Shown piece after piece: positions 11,701 through 24,076 of a stretch of 64,000 nucleotides of DNA. The notes under the pieces are model-generated. The model worked only from the letters and a program-made list of their open reading frames with translations. It ran no database searches and was not told the DNA's origin. The position numbers and the translations under genes are program-made. The stretch lies in contig VUYV01000015.1 of the NCBI GenBank assembly GCA_008711295.1, positions 2,610,846-2,674,845 of the forward strand, read 5' to 3'. Numbering within the stretch: the stretch's first letter is position 1; every line of letters begins with the position of its first letter. Origin of the DNA: Anarhynchus alexandrinus. Taxonomy: Eukaryota; Chordata; Aves; Charadriiformes; Charadriidae.

Positions 11701-14622
11701 AGGCCACTGTAGTGCTCACATAATCTCATTTGTCTGGGTTCCTGGAAATTACTTGGAAAAACAACAGTATGCAGCTGCAGAAGTGCTGCAGGGTGAATAG
11801 GGACAAGAGGTGTGCCAGCCTCTTCCTCAGGTCCAGCATTTCTCCTTCATTTTAGAAAATGCAAAGGATCCAATTAGCAACATTGAGCAGGGTTTCCAGA
11901 GCTATTGATGGGGCTCTGCATGGAGCACTTCACCCAGCTAGAAAAACAGCATATCTAACCAAAAATACAACCCGTACTACTAACAGGTTTATATTATATT
12001 GGCTAACTGGTATTGGATAGACTAAAGTCATCATCACTGTTGCTTAGGATTTGTCATGTGGGCACATCAAATACATGCTGGAGATTTCAATGGGCAAAAC
12101 TGACAGCAACTTAAAGGGGCACCAACTGTTCAATTTATCTCATTAACTTCAGGCTCTTAAGTAACCTGTCCTTCAGAAACGCTTCAAGAGATTTCATTGA
12201 CTGCAGAGTGAACCGAAGGAGATTAGCTCCTAACTTGACACCTCAGCTGGAGTGAATCAGAGACCAGCAGTCAGACACGAGACCGAATCACTGGTTCTCT
12301 TCATGTCTGTACTGCTGGCTACTTGTGAACAAGCCTTCCGTTGCCCCATTACTCTGCCATCCCTCTCTGCTCCTTCCCTAGACTGGAAAACTCCCAAAAA
12401 GGCAAGGGACATCTCTGCACATGTGCAAGACACTAAACCCTGTAGGGTCCCGACTTTCACTGGGGCCTGCAGCAATTATTGACGCATAACATTACAATCT
12501 GAATTACTACATCACTAGCAGAACTCATTTTGACAAGGCAACAGCACACGTTAAAAAAACCACCCTCCGAATTAGATGATTCTAATGGAAGTACAATCTT
12601 CTACGTCTGAGTAGAATATTAATGCAGAATTGGAAACAGCACCTTAGTATTAGAAGCCTAGTCCCTAAGTTTGCTATATAATGAATGAACAGAGATTGGC
12701 ATAGCCAGATGGCAATTCAGATCCTAGGTAGGCTGAATTGACCCCTGGAAGTGTCTGTGAATATTAACAATTCCCCTTAATGATTTGGAAAGCACGTCTT
12801 AATTTACACTGAAGCCCCTAGTGTATTTCTTTCCTTTCCCACCCACCTCACAAAATGTAAACATAGAAGACACCAAAGCAGAATGTCCCACCCCAAAGAC
12901 TCTTAAGAATTTGCTTTCATCTTCTTCTTTTAGGAGCTGTCTATGCAACAGATTGTTTTAACCAGTTTAGCTGCACTTTCTGGACTAAAACACCATTACA
13001 AACTAAAATTTTATAATTCTAGATTTCAAGTAATAGATCAAAAAGCATTTAGGTGCCATACAGTACAACAAAAGGGTAAATCCTACGTCCATTGACACAA
13101 ATGTTAAATGTCTCATGTTTTGTAGGTTTTGGCTTTAAACAGTAGGGCCACCACAGCAGTATCGTCAGAATTGGGACTACTGTAAATGATGGTGGAGAGA
13201 AAAAAGAACATGAAATGAAGTTGCCCTTGCACCTATATATCATTTTTCCCTGTTTCCACGGAGCATAACAGTTGAAAAGGGGAAACCTGGACATAGGCCT
13301 ATTCGTATGAACAGCTGCTCCTGCTAATTACCTGTCGGTTTCTAAACTCCTCATCGGAAGGCAAGGGAACAGCATTCCCACTACTGGAACTATTAAAAGA
13401 CGATCTGTTTCTATCATCAGACCAGAAATGGAGATTCATCTCACTAGGATGCTTAGTAAGGAAATTTAGGAGGGAACTCTAGCAGACAAGGATTCATTTA
13501 TCTCAAATTCTGCCACTGTATTTCTGCCCGAGACCTGTTCTATTACCACCTGTTACAGTGGGAGATTCTGCTCTGAGAATACGATGACTGAGATTCCATG
13601 AGGAGCTGCGCATTCATGGGTAGCATAGGAAGGCAACAAGGTGGGAGTATGCACAAATGACCAGAGACACGAAAAATGAGAAATGACATGGGGGTAACAT
13701 TCTCTAAGAGAGGAACACCGTCCTCAGTTGGAAACTCACTCTGAAATCTCTTTCATGAGCCCCTTTGTGTTTCAGGCTGGGAAAGAAAATCCCACGCTAT
13801 GTGCTTTCATGGGCCATTCACAGTTGTTTGAAGCCTCTGCTGTAACCGTTTATAGGTGCCAGGTATCCAGAGAGATAAGAGTGGAAGTGGAAGGCAAAAT
13901 ACAACTCAGGAGACCAGCAACATTTCAAAAACTTTAAGAAGGAAACCTATTGGGGCCAAACAGATTTTTTCCTGGGACGCTGTGATCAAACCATGAAGGG
14001 GTTGTTCAGAACTTCCAGAAACATCCTGGGGAGTGATAAAAATGGGGTCTGCGTCTAAACCCACTGAAGGTAATAGAAAGATTCCTGCTAACATCAGTGA
14101 GGTTTGGATCAGGCTGGCAACTGCTCACTGGGCATTTGCACCAACGGCTTATTAAGACGCTATACTAGGAAACAATTTAACACATCCACAAAAGTCAGAG
14201 CGTTTTAAGGAGATACTTTAGTCATCTTCTGGCTCAGACTGTAGAATATATCCAATCTCATCCAGTTTATGTAAAGAGCAGACATCATGAAAAATGTAAT
14301 CAGCTCAGTAAAAGCTTAGTATTAGCCACTGTTAAAAGCCCACAACACTTTTGTTCATTATCAATATGTGATATCAAATGCAACAGGGTTGGTGGATACT
14401 GTATACAGTATGGATTTTTCACACTGCCAACAATTAATTTCTCCCACAAATGAAACACCTTTCATATTATTTTGTCAGGGAAATACCAACTTGCCATCAG
14501 TAGGGTCTTTTGGCAGTGTAATTTATACATACTTTTTACCCATCTGTTCGCATTAAGGCTTTCTGTTGTTTTGGTGGTGGGTTTTTTTTATATCCTCTTC
14601 CAATTCTCCTTGAAAATTGAAA
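8794..14622. other. Non-coding stretch, no gene seen
   Basis: Frames are 117 codons or shorter, usually mirrored by another frame on the opposite strand, and none is recognisable. One ambiguous base lies at 10882. A 16-bp perfect palindrome (ATACTGTATACAGTAT) at 14396-14411 is about as frequent as chance predicts for this length of sequence. No RNA gene or promoter is supported. Confidence 0.6.
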
Positions 14623-14623
14623 G

Positions 14624-14645
14624 GGATTAGGTTAGGATTAGGTTA
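14624..14645 (+). repeat. Two-copy tandem GGATTAGGTTA, telomere-like
   Basis: Two exact tandem copies of an 11-mer that joins GGATTA to GGTTA. The sequence is similar to, but not the same as, the vertebrate telomere unit TTAGGG. It is too short to be called an interstitial telomere block with confidence. Confidence 0.6.
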
Positions 14646-17600
14646 GTGTTTTAAACGAAAAGTCACAAAGATGGATGAAGATACTTTCAAAGAGATAATA
14701 CACTGGAGATTCCTCGCTACCAACTGTCCCTAGGTGGGAGGATTTTCCATATTTGTTTTTTTTTTTTAAACCTCTATATAGTTTATAATCATTTTTTGCT
14801 TCTTCTGTCAAAGTAAACTGACCAAGGTATCACTTAGCTTCATTTCCCGAGACCTGACCAAGGGTCAGCAATTACCTTGAACTGATGTCTGACATTAGCA
14901 AATAGACAATCTCCTCTTGTTTCCCACTTGGTGAATCAGCAGTCCCCATGCTAATCGCGTCGACAGATTTTGCTAAAGCAGAGGAAGGGGAATTCCGGGT
15001 TGACAAATAGGTCCCCGGAGAAATGCACCTGTCAGTTACAGTACAGCCTACATGGCACTGCAGAAGCAAAAGCAACGGGACGGATCCGTGCCACTGAAAG
15101 TGATATTCACAGGGTCATGGCGAGAGCGAGCTACGCTGATGTGCACAGGTTACCAGGGCAGCACACAACCAATAGGTATTATCCACCACAGACCCCAGAA
15201 AGGAAAACCAAAGCGATGCATCATTTAAAAGCACAGCAGTGCAGAAACAGGAGATGCACTGGTCAAGTGACCTTTTGCTCCTTTTGTTGTTTCTTGCTGT
15301 ATTGCTATCCAACACCCATACACCATCAACATCCTAATAGGCTCTAGCTCCCTGTTACCCAAAACCATTCACTCAACCAGTTGTCCCAGAGAAAAATACT
15401 AAACCTTCTCAAACTTGCTACCCTCCTAAAAAGTTTCTTTTTCAGAAAAAGGTCCTAATTTATTTTTTTTTCCCTCCCACTTTCTCTCCAAACAAGGTCA
15501 TTACTTCCTCTCCCATAGTGAACACAAACCAGCCCTTGGGACAGATGTTGAGCCAGAACCAACTACAGCATTTGAAGTTTTAGTCTTGCAAGTGGGAAAT
15601 CTGGAACTGCTACACCATCCAATGTGGGAAGAAAAATATAGACACAAAGATCACCTTTGTGACCTGTTCTGGGAAAGGGATAGGATAGATGGCAACAAAG
15701 TTGGGAGGATGGAGATGGGAAGGAAGCATCATATAAACATGCCATGGGTTGGGGTCTCTCTTTTCTCTTCCTCCCTGGTCTCTGCAACCTCCTTTCTCTG
15801 TTACACCAAGGCAAGCTGGGCACCTGGCTGCACTCTGAGACGATTTCATCCCACGTTGGGACCTGCAGCACTGAAGGTATGAAATACCTCTGTTGACTCA
15901 GAAATCTCCATTAACTCCCCAGTTTTGTTGCAGCTCTGCTCAATGCGGCACTTTGCTAGGGAAAATGAGTACCACCATGAGCTGGGGAGAGCATCTCACT
16001 GACACCTCCTTCTCCCCACAGAGCGGGAGACAAGTCTGTACAGTCCTACAACCAGGACACGGCAGGACAAGGCAGAGTGAAACACAAAATTAATAGCACT
16101 AATATTGCTATTATCACATTAGCACAAGCTCCAAAGCCTTTTGAATTACAAGACCAGCCTGGGATCAGCCTTCTCAAAGAAGTCATGGAAAAGCAGGGAA
16201 TACACTTCTCCCAGCTGTCAAATTGTCCTCTTCTCTCAAGCAAAATGTAATTTTTGCTTTCAAAGAAGGGAAAAAAGAAATTTCACGGGAAGCTGGCATT
16301 TCTGTTCTAATAATGAAATGTACATCAATTCAATTTTACTCATCAAGAACAGAGAAGCTTTAAGAGTGCCCTGAATTTCCGGTATTCAGGTGGCCACTGA
16401 TGCCCAAATTAGCTCTGTTTCACAGCTGTTATTAGTAGTGCTTTGTACCTGCTTCACAACTAACAAAACAGTTTTATATTAACACAGGGACCTAAATAGA
16501 TTTGTCCATTAAACGCTAGTACATTAGACCCAAGGTGTCCCTTACAAGTATCCCAGTGGAGTTTTCTAAACAATCTTGGCTAGAGCAACCTTGGGAAGCA
16601 AGTTTACTGAGAAACATCGCTATTAATAATAACCCTTCCAGGGCTGAATCCAGGGTCGAGTGCAGAGCTGTTCTGGAAGTGTGACTAAAGCTATGCCATC
16701 CTAGTGGGAAGAGGGAAAAATAAACTGTTAGAAGTAACATGAAGAAAAAAAAAAAATCCCAGCAGAGAATGATGTGATCAAAGATTTAGATTCAAAATCC
16801 ATTACATTAAATAGGGTCTTTTTTTCCCTCCTTGCATTGAAAATGATATTGCAAGAGCAACAAAAGTATATTCCTGACAGATCAAAATAAGATTTTTATC
16901 TCTAGAGGGGAAAAGACTTGTTAATTTCTTGGTGGGCTGGGCAAAGCAATGAGTTTCATATTGTTGTAATTATTAATTTCTTCAGTAAAGTGTTAAATCT
17001 CCAGGTATTTTACCTATTGGCTACATTTTTTTTGTATTTCCAGTAAAGCTATTTAGTGTCTCATCTTCTGAGAGGAAAGAAATCTGAATGGAATTAAGGA
17101 TACATGATCACAGCTAGCAAAATGAGCAGAGACAGGGAGAGGGACAGAGAGAAAAAATTAAATCCCCGATAGTTTAGTCTGCCTAGGAACACCAGTGGGA
17201 AAAACGTTCTCTGCAATGTTAATTTGTTCTTATTTAGGTAGATTTTCTATCATGATCATAGCCATTTTTCACCACTTTGTTTGTGCCAATCAGTACATAT
17301 TGGTTGTATCAGACCAAAAATATTCTCTAGAAAGGGATACCCGTTCAAGATGGTATTGATCTAGAAGTAGCACACACACACAAACATGCCCAGTCTGAAC
17401 ATAAACACACAGGTATATAACTTCTGCCCACAGTTCTTTTCTGAAAAGCAACAACCAGTAGCTTTGATTCCTGCTAAGTTGCACTAGGATCAAAAACTTT
17501 GTGACTGCAGACCTGCCCCCAGTTCCTCCTCTTCCTGAGGAAGATATACCGTTACAGGCAGGGAAGGTAGGCTGGACAGAGAAAGGAAAGCTGGACTGAT

Positions 17601-20446
17601 GTCCACTTGCTGGAAGTCACCATCACTGCCCTTCCCTACTCTTCACTCCAGGCAACAAGCATGATCCAGGTCCCCTTTCCCCTGGCTCTGACCTGCTGTG
17701 GCTCATTACAGAACGATAGTGGGAAACCAGTAGAGCCAGTGGTTCGGGCATCCTGCTGGGCAAGGGGACCACAGGATCACACTGCAACAACACCTGTGCC
17801 TCACTATTTCCTGGACATGGGCAAGAGAGGGGCCACCAGGGAGGTGAATTCAGACTCCCTTCGTCCAAAACCAGTGCCAGGCTAGAGAGGATTAAGGTAT
17901 AACATTATGTGATGCACTGAACAGCAGTCTGCTGCTTCTAGCAAATGTCTTTAAAAAATCTTTAAGTCTCAATTAATGAATTTGTTCAGCTCCAAATTAA
18001 TATTTTTTTTTGGTTTATTGAAAATGCCAAGATGATTGTGCTGGGGGACAAGCCAAAAGGTTTTGCTTTTAATCTTCTCTTTTTTTTTTTTTTTTTTCCT
18101 TTCTTCTTTTTGCTTGCTCAGTGCTATTCATAAAGCATTACCACCTAGGGACAGGTTGCAAGGGGTCCAAATGTGATGATAGCTTCCATATCACTACCTG
18201 AGACTAGGAGAGGCCAAGGGGGAACGTACTTCCTACCGAGCTTAATATTTTCAAGCAACAATGCCCGTTACAAACCCACAGTGCTGCTGGGCCCCAAATT
18301 CTCCTTTTATTAAGAATCAGTCAATGCAGCTCCACCTTGGGAAAAATCAGTCTCCAAGCCTCAGCCACGAGTCTTTCTCAGAAAAAGGGGTTCTTGCCAT
18401 GCCTTTCTGGTTCCCTCCTTTGGCCTCACTGCAGCAGACCAGGATGCTAATTGGAAAAGCAAGGCTAATTAAAACCAGAGAGGCAAAAGAAACTGTGGAG
18501 GGAGTGGAGGGAGAGGGGAGGGGAGAAAAAAAGTAAATTCAAGCACATAATAAAGAACATTTCTGCCCTGCTGTTCCTAGGAGGGATCTCGTAACAGTGG
18601 TGCAACAGCCCAGAGGCTACAAGGAAAAAAATTAAGCTACTGTGTATAACAATGAAAACATCAAACCCTTTGTGTACCATCAAAATGGAAACCAAGAAAT
18701 AAAGTTAAGATGCTAAACATGTGTTTGAGGAGCACTGAAGCATGCGGCATGTATTTGACTTCAACCTTCTGGGGAGTGCAGGGAGGCATGACTGAGACCT
18801 ATTAAATCCAGTGATGGCCGAATGCTCTGCAGGTGCATATAGCTCCAGTCAGGGCACAAACCCTGAAGTTCAGACACACGGATTTTGAAGGGTCATTCCC
18901 AGGAGGCAAACACACTGCCTCCCTTTCCTCTGGAGAGAAGTATCCGTCATCTCCTGGGAGAAGGTGTCATAACCTTTCTCAGTGAGGATGCTTAGAGATG
19001 CTACGTGTGCTCATCCTTCAACCAGACACTTATCTGGGACCAGCTTAAGTCCCATCCACCACAGCAGGGAAGTGCCTCTGCATGAAAGAAAGTCACGTAA
19101 GACCTGAACTTTGTAGGAAACCTCTTCTACAAGTGTGACATCCCAATTCCTCATAGCTTCTAACCAACTGTTATATACAGCTTGCTGATGGAGAAGTGCA
19201 ATCAGCAAGGCCCAGAAAATGAGAATATCAGGATTTAAAAGATAAGAATAGAGATGCTTTTTCTCCTCGCTAATTAAAGGCTTTTTTTGTGCTTACATTC
19301 TCTAAGAATGATAAGGCCAGGCTAAATCTCAGGTGATGTAGAAACTTTTCTTTTTTGTTCAGCAAATCAAAGGGGCAGAAAGAGGCAATGAGAGGGCCAA
19401 GAATGACTCTCTCATTTCCCTCCTTGCACATCCCCTCCCTTTTCTTCAGGTGATTTTCAGATCTTTTGCAGAGTCCCCAAGTGCCCCCAGTGCTGTTAAC
19501 CCCTTTGCTGGCTCCACACAGAGCTCACTGTGTTTCCTGCAGGTCACTGGATTCTCCACATCCCAACATGCATACGCAAAGGAAGACCTTGTGGCAGCAA
19601 ATAGGGATAAGGACATATTCCTGACCACTCTGATTTCACTAACCCAGAGGTGACAGCCTCCTTCAGTAATACAGCTTAAGGCTCATTTTAGGGGCATTCA
19701 GACACAGGGAAATTTAAAATTCCCCAGGAAATCCAAAGCCTGTGGGAATGTATTCAGCTCTATTGATAAACAGGTAGGAAAAACTGTTTTTCCCCTCTAA
19801 GACTGCTTTCGTTTCAGATGTGAAAGAGACCTGGATGTTTGAGACACAAAATACTGAAAGGAAAACTCAATATACAATTCACATCCTTTTCTCCTCCTCT
19901 CAAGCAAACTTTTTTGTTAGCTTAAAAATTACCTCATTAATTAGCTGCAAGGAGGAACACCATTCACAAGACATTTAGCTACTGGAGGTAGGGTAAAAAA
20001 AAAAAAAGAAAGAAGAAAAGAGAGAAGAAATATAAAGCAAGACTAATGGAGAGCTTGAGCACAGTTTTGCATCAGAGCAAGCTTGGGGGGTGGGCATTAA
20101 TTTTCAGCAGTTCTGTACCCTCACAGTTAAACCACCCTTCCCCAACCTGCTTCATCAGTTTAGAAAGAGTTCCTCTTTCTAAGGGATTTTGACTTCACTC
20201 CCTTTGCTTCCTCACTAAGATCGCAGTAAGTGTGACAGGACCTTAAGGACAAAGAGAGGAAAATAAATAAATAAAAGCAGGCAAGGACAATCGCAGAGCG
20301 GCCAGTGTTAATGTCACCATATAAAGGGTCTGTCAGCATTTCCATTAGAAACTCCTATTTTCAAAGGTTTATAACTTGGCCATAAAAATTCACTCTGAGC
20401 AGCAGCTGGAAACTTGGCAAACAAAATCTCACTCAGCTTTGATTGA
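14646..20446. other. Non-coding stretch, no gene seen
   Basis: No coding region is supported. It holds a T18 tract at 18080-18097 and the G-quadruplex motif at 18500-18523. The longest frames (about 125 codons at 14970-15347 and 102 codons at 15563-15871) have overlapping frames on the opposite strand and no family signature. Confidence 0.6.
18500..18523 (+). other. G-quadruplex motif
   Basis: Four guanine runs (GGG 18500-18502, GGG 18509-18511, GGGG 18515-18518, GGGG 18520-18523) have loops of 6, 3 and 1 bases, which satisfies the usual G3+ rule. It lies in a longer purine-only stretch. Formation in cells is not shown by sequence alone. Confidence 0.65.
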
Positions 20447-20556
20447 TTTTTCTTTTTCTTTCTTTCCCCCTGTTCCCCATCCACCTTCATCCTCTATCTC
20501 TCCCCTCCGCACCCCACCCCCACCCCCTTTCCCCACCCTTCTTTTCTCCTCCTTCT
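20447..20556 (+). repeat. Long pyrimidine-rich tract
   Basis: About 110 bases are almost entirely C and T, ending in CTCCTTCTAG. The first part is T-rich and the middle C-rich. Such tracts can adopt triplex structures. Although it ends like a strong 3' splice site (AG at 20557-20558), no exon can be recognised downstream. Confidence 0.75.
20512..20538 (-). other. Strong G-quadruplex / i-motif signature
   Basis: On the plus strand five cytosine runs (4, 5, 5, 4 and 3 bases) are separated by loops of 1, 1, 3 and 1 bases, so the minus strand carries five guanine runs with very short loops. This arrangement is among the most stable predicted for quadruplexes. It is the densest such motif in the window. 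Confidence 0.75.
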
Positions 20557-21059
20557 AGACATTCAGTTTGGGTTGATTTAACCAAAGGAGTGCAAGAGCA
20601 GGCATCCTGGCACACATTGTCAGGTGCACTAACACTGCTCACATTTTGGCTTGTCTGGTCCCTACTGTTTTGTTTATAGGGCCTGCAATTGGGGGTTTTG
20701 ATTTGCTTCGCTTCCAGATGTTTTGAATAACGCATTCTCCAAAATTTTCAGGACAGAGCTCTGCTTTGGGCTGACTGCAAGTACCATGTGTCAATATACC
20801 AAACCCCCACAATGAAGAGCAATAATTCATTAAAAAAGAGAGACACTCGTCATGAAAGTGCATGTTGCAGTCGGTCCTTTGCAGCACGTGCAGCCCGGTC
20901 AGAAATGTCAGAACAGCTCAGTTAGAAATAGGAAATGATGCGTCTCCTGGCCTGTGCTGGTTTTGACCCACCAAATCCCTTTTTCTGTCATGCGAAGGGC
21001 TCATCTACATGGGATGTTTAAGTGAATATGACAGCAGCCATCTTGGCTGACACTTGAGA

Positions 21060-21231
21060 CTAAACTGGAGACTCTAAGCATGACGCGGCGCAACTTGAAT
21101 TAAATTGCCAAGGCGGACGGACCAGGCACGGAGAGGGGACGCATAACATATGCTGAACAGCGGGAAGGCAGCTCTGTAGGTGTAAGGAGTGACTTGAATT
21201 AAATGCAGTTTGCCCTGGTACAAGTCACTCC
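21060..21231. promoter_or_regulatory. Candidate regulatory patch: CpG cluster, direct repeat, hairpin
   Basis: About eight CpG dinucleotides lie in roughly 85 bases (21083-21165) in otherwise CpG-poor DNA. The 13-mer ACTTGAATTAAAT occurs exactly at 21093-21105 and 21192-21204. The second copy overlaps an 11-bp inverted repeat (21186-21196 with 21221-21231, loop of 24 bases). Function is inferred only from this clustering. Confidence 0.3.
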
Positions 21232-22233
21232 CCCAACAGCAGCTCCAAGTATTCACAAACAAAGGCAAGGAGAGGAAGGAGGAAAGGAAAATAGGTACAT
21301 CAGTAACATTGGACAGGGAGATTTAAAAGGAAATGCTACTGAAGGTGGGTTTTTTCAGGTGATGCTAAGCAAACAAACATTGTGAAAGTGCAGCAAGGAG
21401 ACTGAAAAGGGAGGCACAAAAGGCTGAGAGTTCAGATTCAGAAACATCCCAGTGTTTGAGATGCTTCTCTGGACTGCCTGAGTCAGCAAAAAGGAGATGA
21501 TGATGGGGATGATCTCTATCATGAGATTTTCCATCCCAGTTTGCATTGGCAAGAGCATAAACTCATACACAAAATAAAAAACAAAAGAGAGATTAAATGA
21601 GGAGGAAAAAAAGGCAAAATATTGACGGTCTGAATGGTGGATCATCACATACCAGGGTCTGTGGGGGATTAAATTCATGCCTGCACACTGGGTGTTGAAT
21701 CCCACTGAGTTGTTTGGGTTTTTTTCCCCACCTCGTGTCACAATATAATTCAAGCTGGACAAAATAATGTGTGCATTATGGATCATGTGAAGTATTCAGT
21801 ACAGTCTTTCTATTTTTGCATTAATTTAAGCAAAATAAACAATTATATTAGAAGGGCATAAGGAAATTACATCAGTATGGAAGTAGTCTCTTTATATTAT
21901 GATCTCATTTTTCAGACTCTGCACACAGAATTATCTCTGGAGTGAGATGTCTCCCTCTGCTTTCTGTTTTACACACACTAAACTGCCTAAGAAGAAATTT
22001 AGGGCAGTGTCTCTGTCTTCCTCCAAGTATTTTATATTTCTGCATCGGTTAAACATGAGAAGTGAGTTTAGATGCACACTGAATCCAAGCTGTGTCAAAA
22101 TTCATATTCAGGGGTTTTTATCCAAATTCCGTACAATCATGTTTCGTCAATGACCTGAGATGTAAGCCTACTTGCTCAGTGGCTTAGGGTTTATCCAATA
22201 GAACATATGAGCTCATCTAACTCAAACTCTTAT

Positions 22234-22293
22234 GTCTCAATTACCCCACATGCAAATAAGGTAATAATACTTATCTATCCTTTGGAATAAATG
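22234..22293 (+). repeat. MIR/CORE-SINE-like relic
   Basis: The words TGTCTCAATTACCCCACATG, AATAAGGTAATAATACTTATC and GGAATAAATG follow the order of the MIR sense strand (CCTCAGTTTCCCCATCTGTAA, GGGGATAATAATACCTACCT, GGATTAAATG). This is a clearly diverged, ancient SINE fragment with no ends preserved. Confidence 0.55.
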
Positions 22294-22998
22294 CTGCAAA
22301 AATTGTTCCTTTAAAGAAAATAAAAAAAAATGTCAGCATCAAATTAAACAAGCAGACAAACTTAGTTAAAAATCATATGCTCACATTTCTGTCAGAGTAC
22401 GTAAGCTTAGCAAATGCTTGTTTTCCCCTATTAGAGTAGCGGTGTCCCCTAGCCGTGAAAGAAAGGGCAAGCAAATAAAATGTCAGGAGAGAATTGAGGC
22501 TGCAAGGAAGCTCACAGAGAAAAGAAGGAACACAGTAATTAGGAGAAGGACTTAGGGAAACAGTTACACCATCCCATGGAGTAAGAGATCAAGTGGAAAG
22601 GAGAGAAACCAGGAGAGACTTTGTTTTTGATGTTTTTAATTGATGCAATGCATGGCTGATGCCTGAAGATTTGCTACCAGTTTTGTTATTCTAATTAGTG
22701 AAGTGTACAGACAGGCAAACCAACATCAAAACCCTGATCCATCGCGGCAGACCTCAGGCAGCTTCAGCAGCAACTGAGGAGATGCGTAAAGCACTGTGAC
22801 ACCAAACACCTACACACTGAAAAAAGAGATTTATGGGCTAGCGTGCAAGACTGGCAGGGAGACTGTCCCTTATTGTGGGACGGAGGCACCTTTGGCGAGC
22901 TATCGCTGCAGCAGCAGAAGTAAGGCTGAGCATTAAAAGCACAGACACAAGGCTATGAGCTTAAACCTGCACTTGAGGGGGGAGCTTTTCTTGTTTGC

Positions 22999-23024
22999 TT
23001 TTTTTTTTTTTTTTTTTTTTTTTT
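22999..23024 (+). repeat. T26 homopolymer
   Basis: An unbroken run of 26 thymines, the longest homopolymer in the window. No retrocopy is recognisable on either side. Its length is likely to vary between individuals and assemblies. Confidence 0.9.
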
Positions 23025-23985
23025 GACAGAGCTTCATGAATATGTTTGATATGTAGATGTAGATTTATATCAGTTAAGACAGGCTAAGTAAAGTTACCGG
23101 ATAAGAGAGGCTAAGGAGGTGTATGGTTAGGGATTAGAGTGCGATGATAAATGATAATATGGTTTCATAATTAAAGCAAATCTTATGTTAAAAAGGACTG
23201 GAGTCTGTTTGACTGGTAGATAGGGTTTTGGGTCTATTTACAGTCCAAAGGCACATTTAAACTGCTGAATCTCCCAGTCCCAAGTAGATCCTTTGACTGT
23301 GATGAGCATGTTTTTCATTTTCTTACTGACTCCTCCTTATTCAGGGCACATCCTGGTTTCTGAAGGAATGAGTTTTTTCTTTGTGATTGCTATCCAGAAG
23401 TTGAGCTTGGAAAATGTGACCTAGTTCTGTAAATATTTGACCTCCCTATCCCTTGCACATCCCATCCTTACCTTCCTCTGGCTCCCCACACGAACTGCCA
23501 GCCAAATACCTTCCCGATGGCATCATCTCTCATGGGGTAGGAGAAGGACAGCACGAAACCAAAAATTGCACACAAAAAGTAGCGGTGCTGATGTTTTCCT
23601 CTGAGGGTATTCACTTTACAGTTCACAAAATGGCTACCCAGCTATAAAACCATCAGTGAGGAATTTAAGTGCATCATATATATATCTCAAGACAAAATAA
23701 ACTTGGATATAACCGGGTATATCACAGTCCCAAGTAAATGACTCAAGGCATCGCAGCTACGTAGGAAGCTAATCTTGGTATCATATAATCCTAATTACCA
23801 GTTTATTATTTCTTCCACTTCCATTCAGAAATGGATTTTCCAGACTGATAAAGCATATGCCAACTAGAAATTAGTAACTGGGGATATTCACATGTAAGAG
23901 CTGGACCTGGGAATTATTTTTTGACATCTTGAGTTTGGAGTTATTTCAACAAAAGTGAACACCGTTTTCACAATCTGGTTTATGT

Positions 23986-24076
23986 TGGGTTTTATTTTGG
24001 TTTGGGGTTTTTTGGTTTTGGGTTTTGGTTTTGGTTTTGTTTTTTTTTTTTTTTTTGGGGGNTTTTAGGGGGGGGG
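23986..24076 (+). repeat. G/T-rich low-complexity tract with an ambiguous base
   Basis: About 90 bases of T runs (3-17) and G runs (2-9), including TTTTGG and GGGGTTTT units, a T17 run at 24040-24056, an N at 24062 and a G9 run at 24068-24076. It has quadruplex potential on the plus strand. The N suggests the assembly is unreliable here. Confidence 0.8.

Larger units (their letters stand above)
20559..23985. other. Non-coding stretch with candidate regulatory patch
   Basis: No gene is seen. It holds the CpG-enriched patch at 21060-21231, a MIR-like relic at 22234-22293 and a T26 tract at 22999-23024. The 143-codon minus frame at 21355-21786 matches nothing I know and has the hydrophobic, low-complexity look of an AT-rich spurious frame. 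Confidence 0.6.

Noticed and set aside
14396..14411. 16-bp perfect palindrome
   Set aside because: About one such palindrome is expected by chance in 64 kb.
14987..14996. GGGGAATTCC, a match to the NF-kappaB consensus
   Set aside because: A single short degenerate site with no supporting cluster; matches of this kind are frequent by chance.
20540..20680. Possible exon after the pyrimidine tract ending in CTTCTAG
   Set aside because: No credible downstream frame or donor; the tract is better explained as low-complexity DNA.
21355..21786. 143-codon minus-strand frame with hydrophobic segments
   Set aside because: Hydrophobic runs come from T-rich codons in AT-rich DNA; no family signature and no exon signals.
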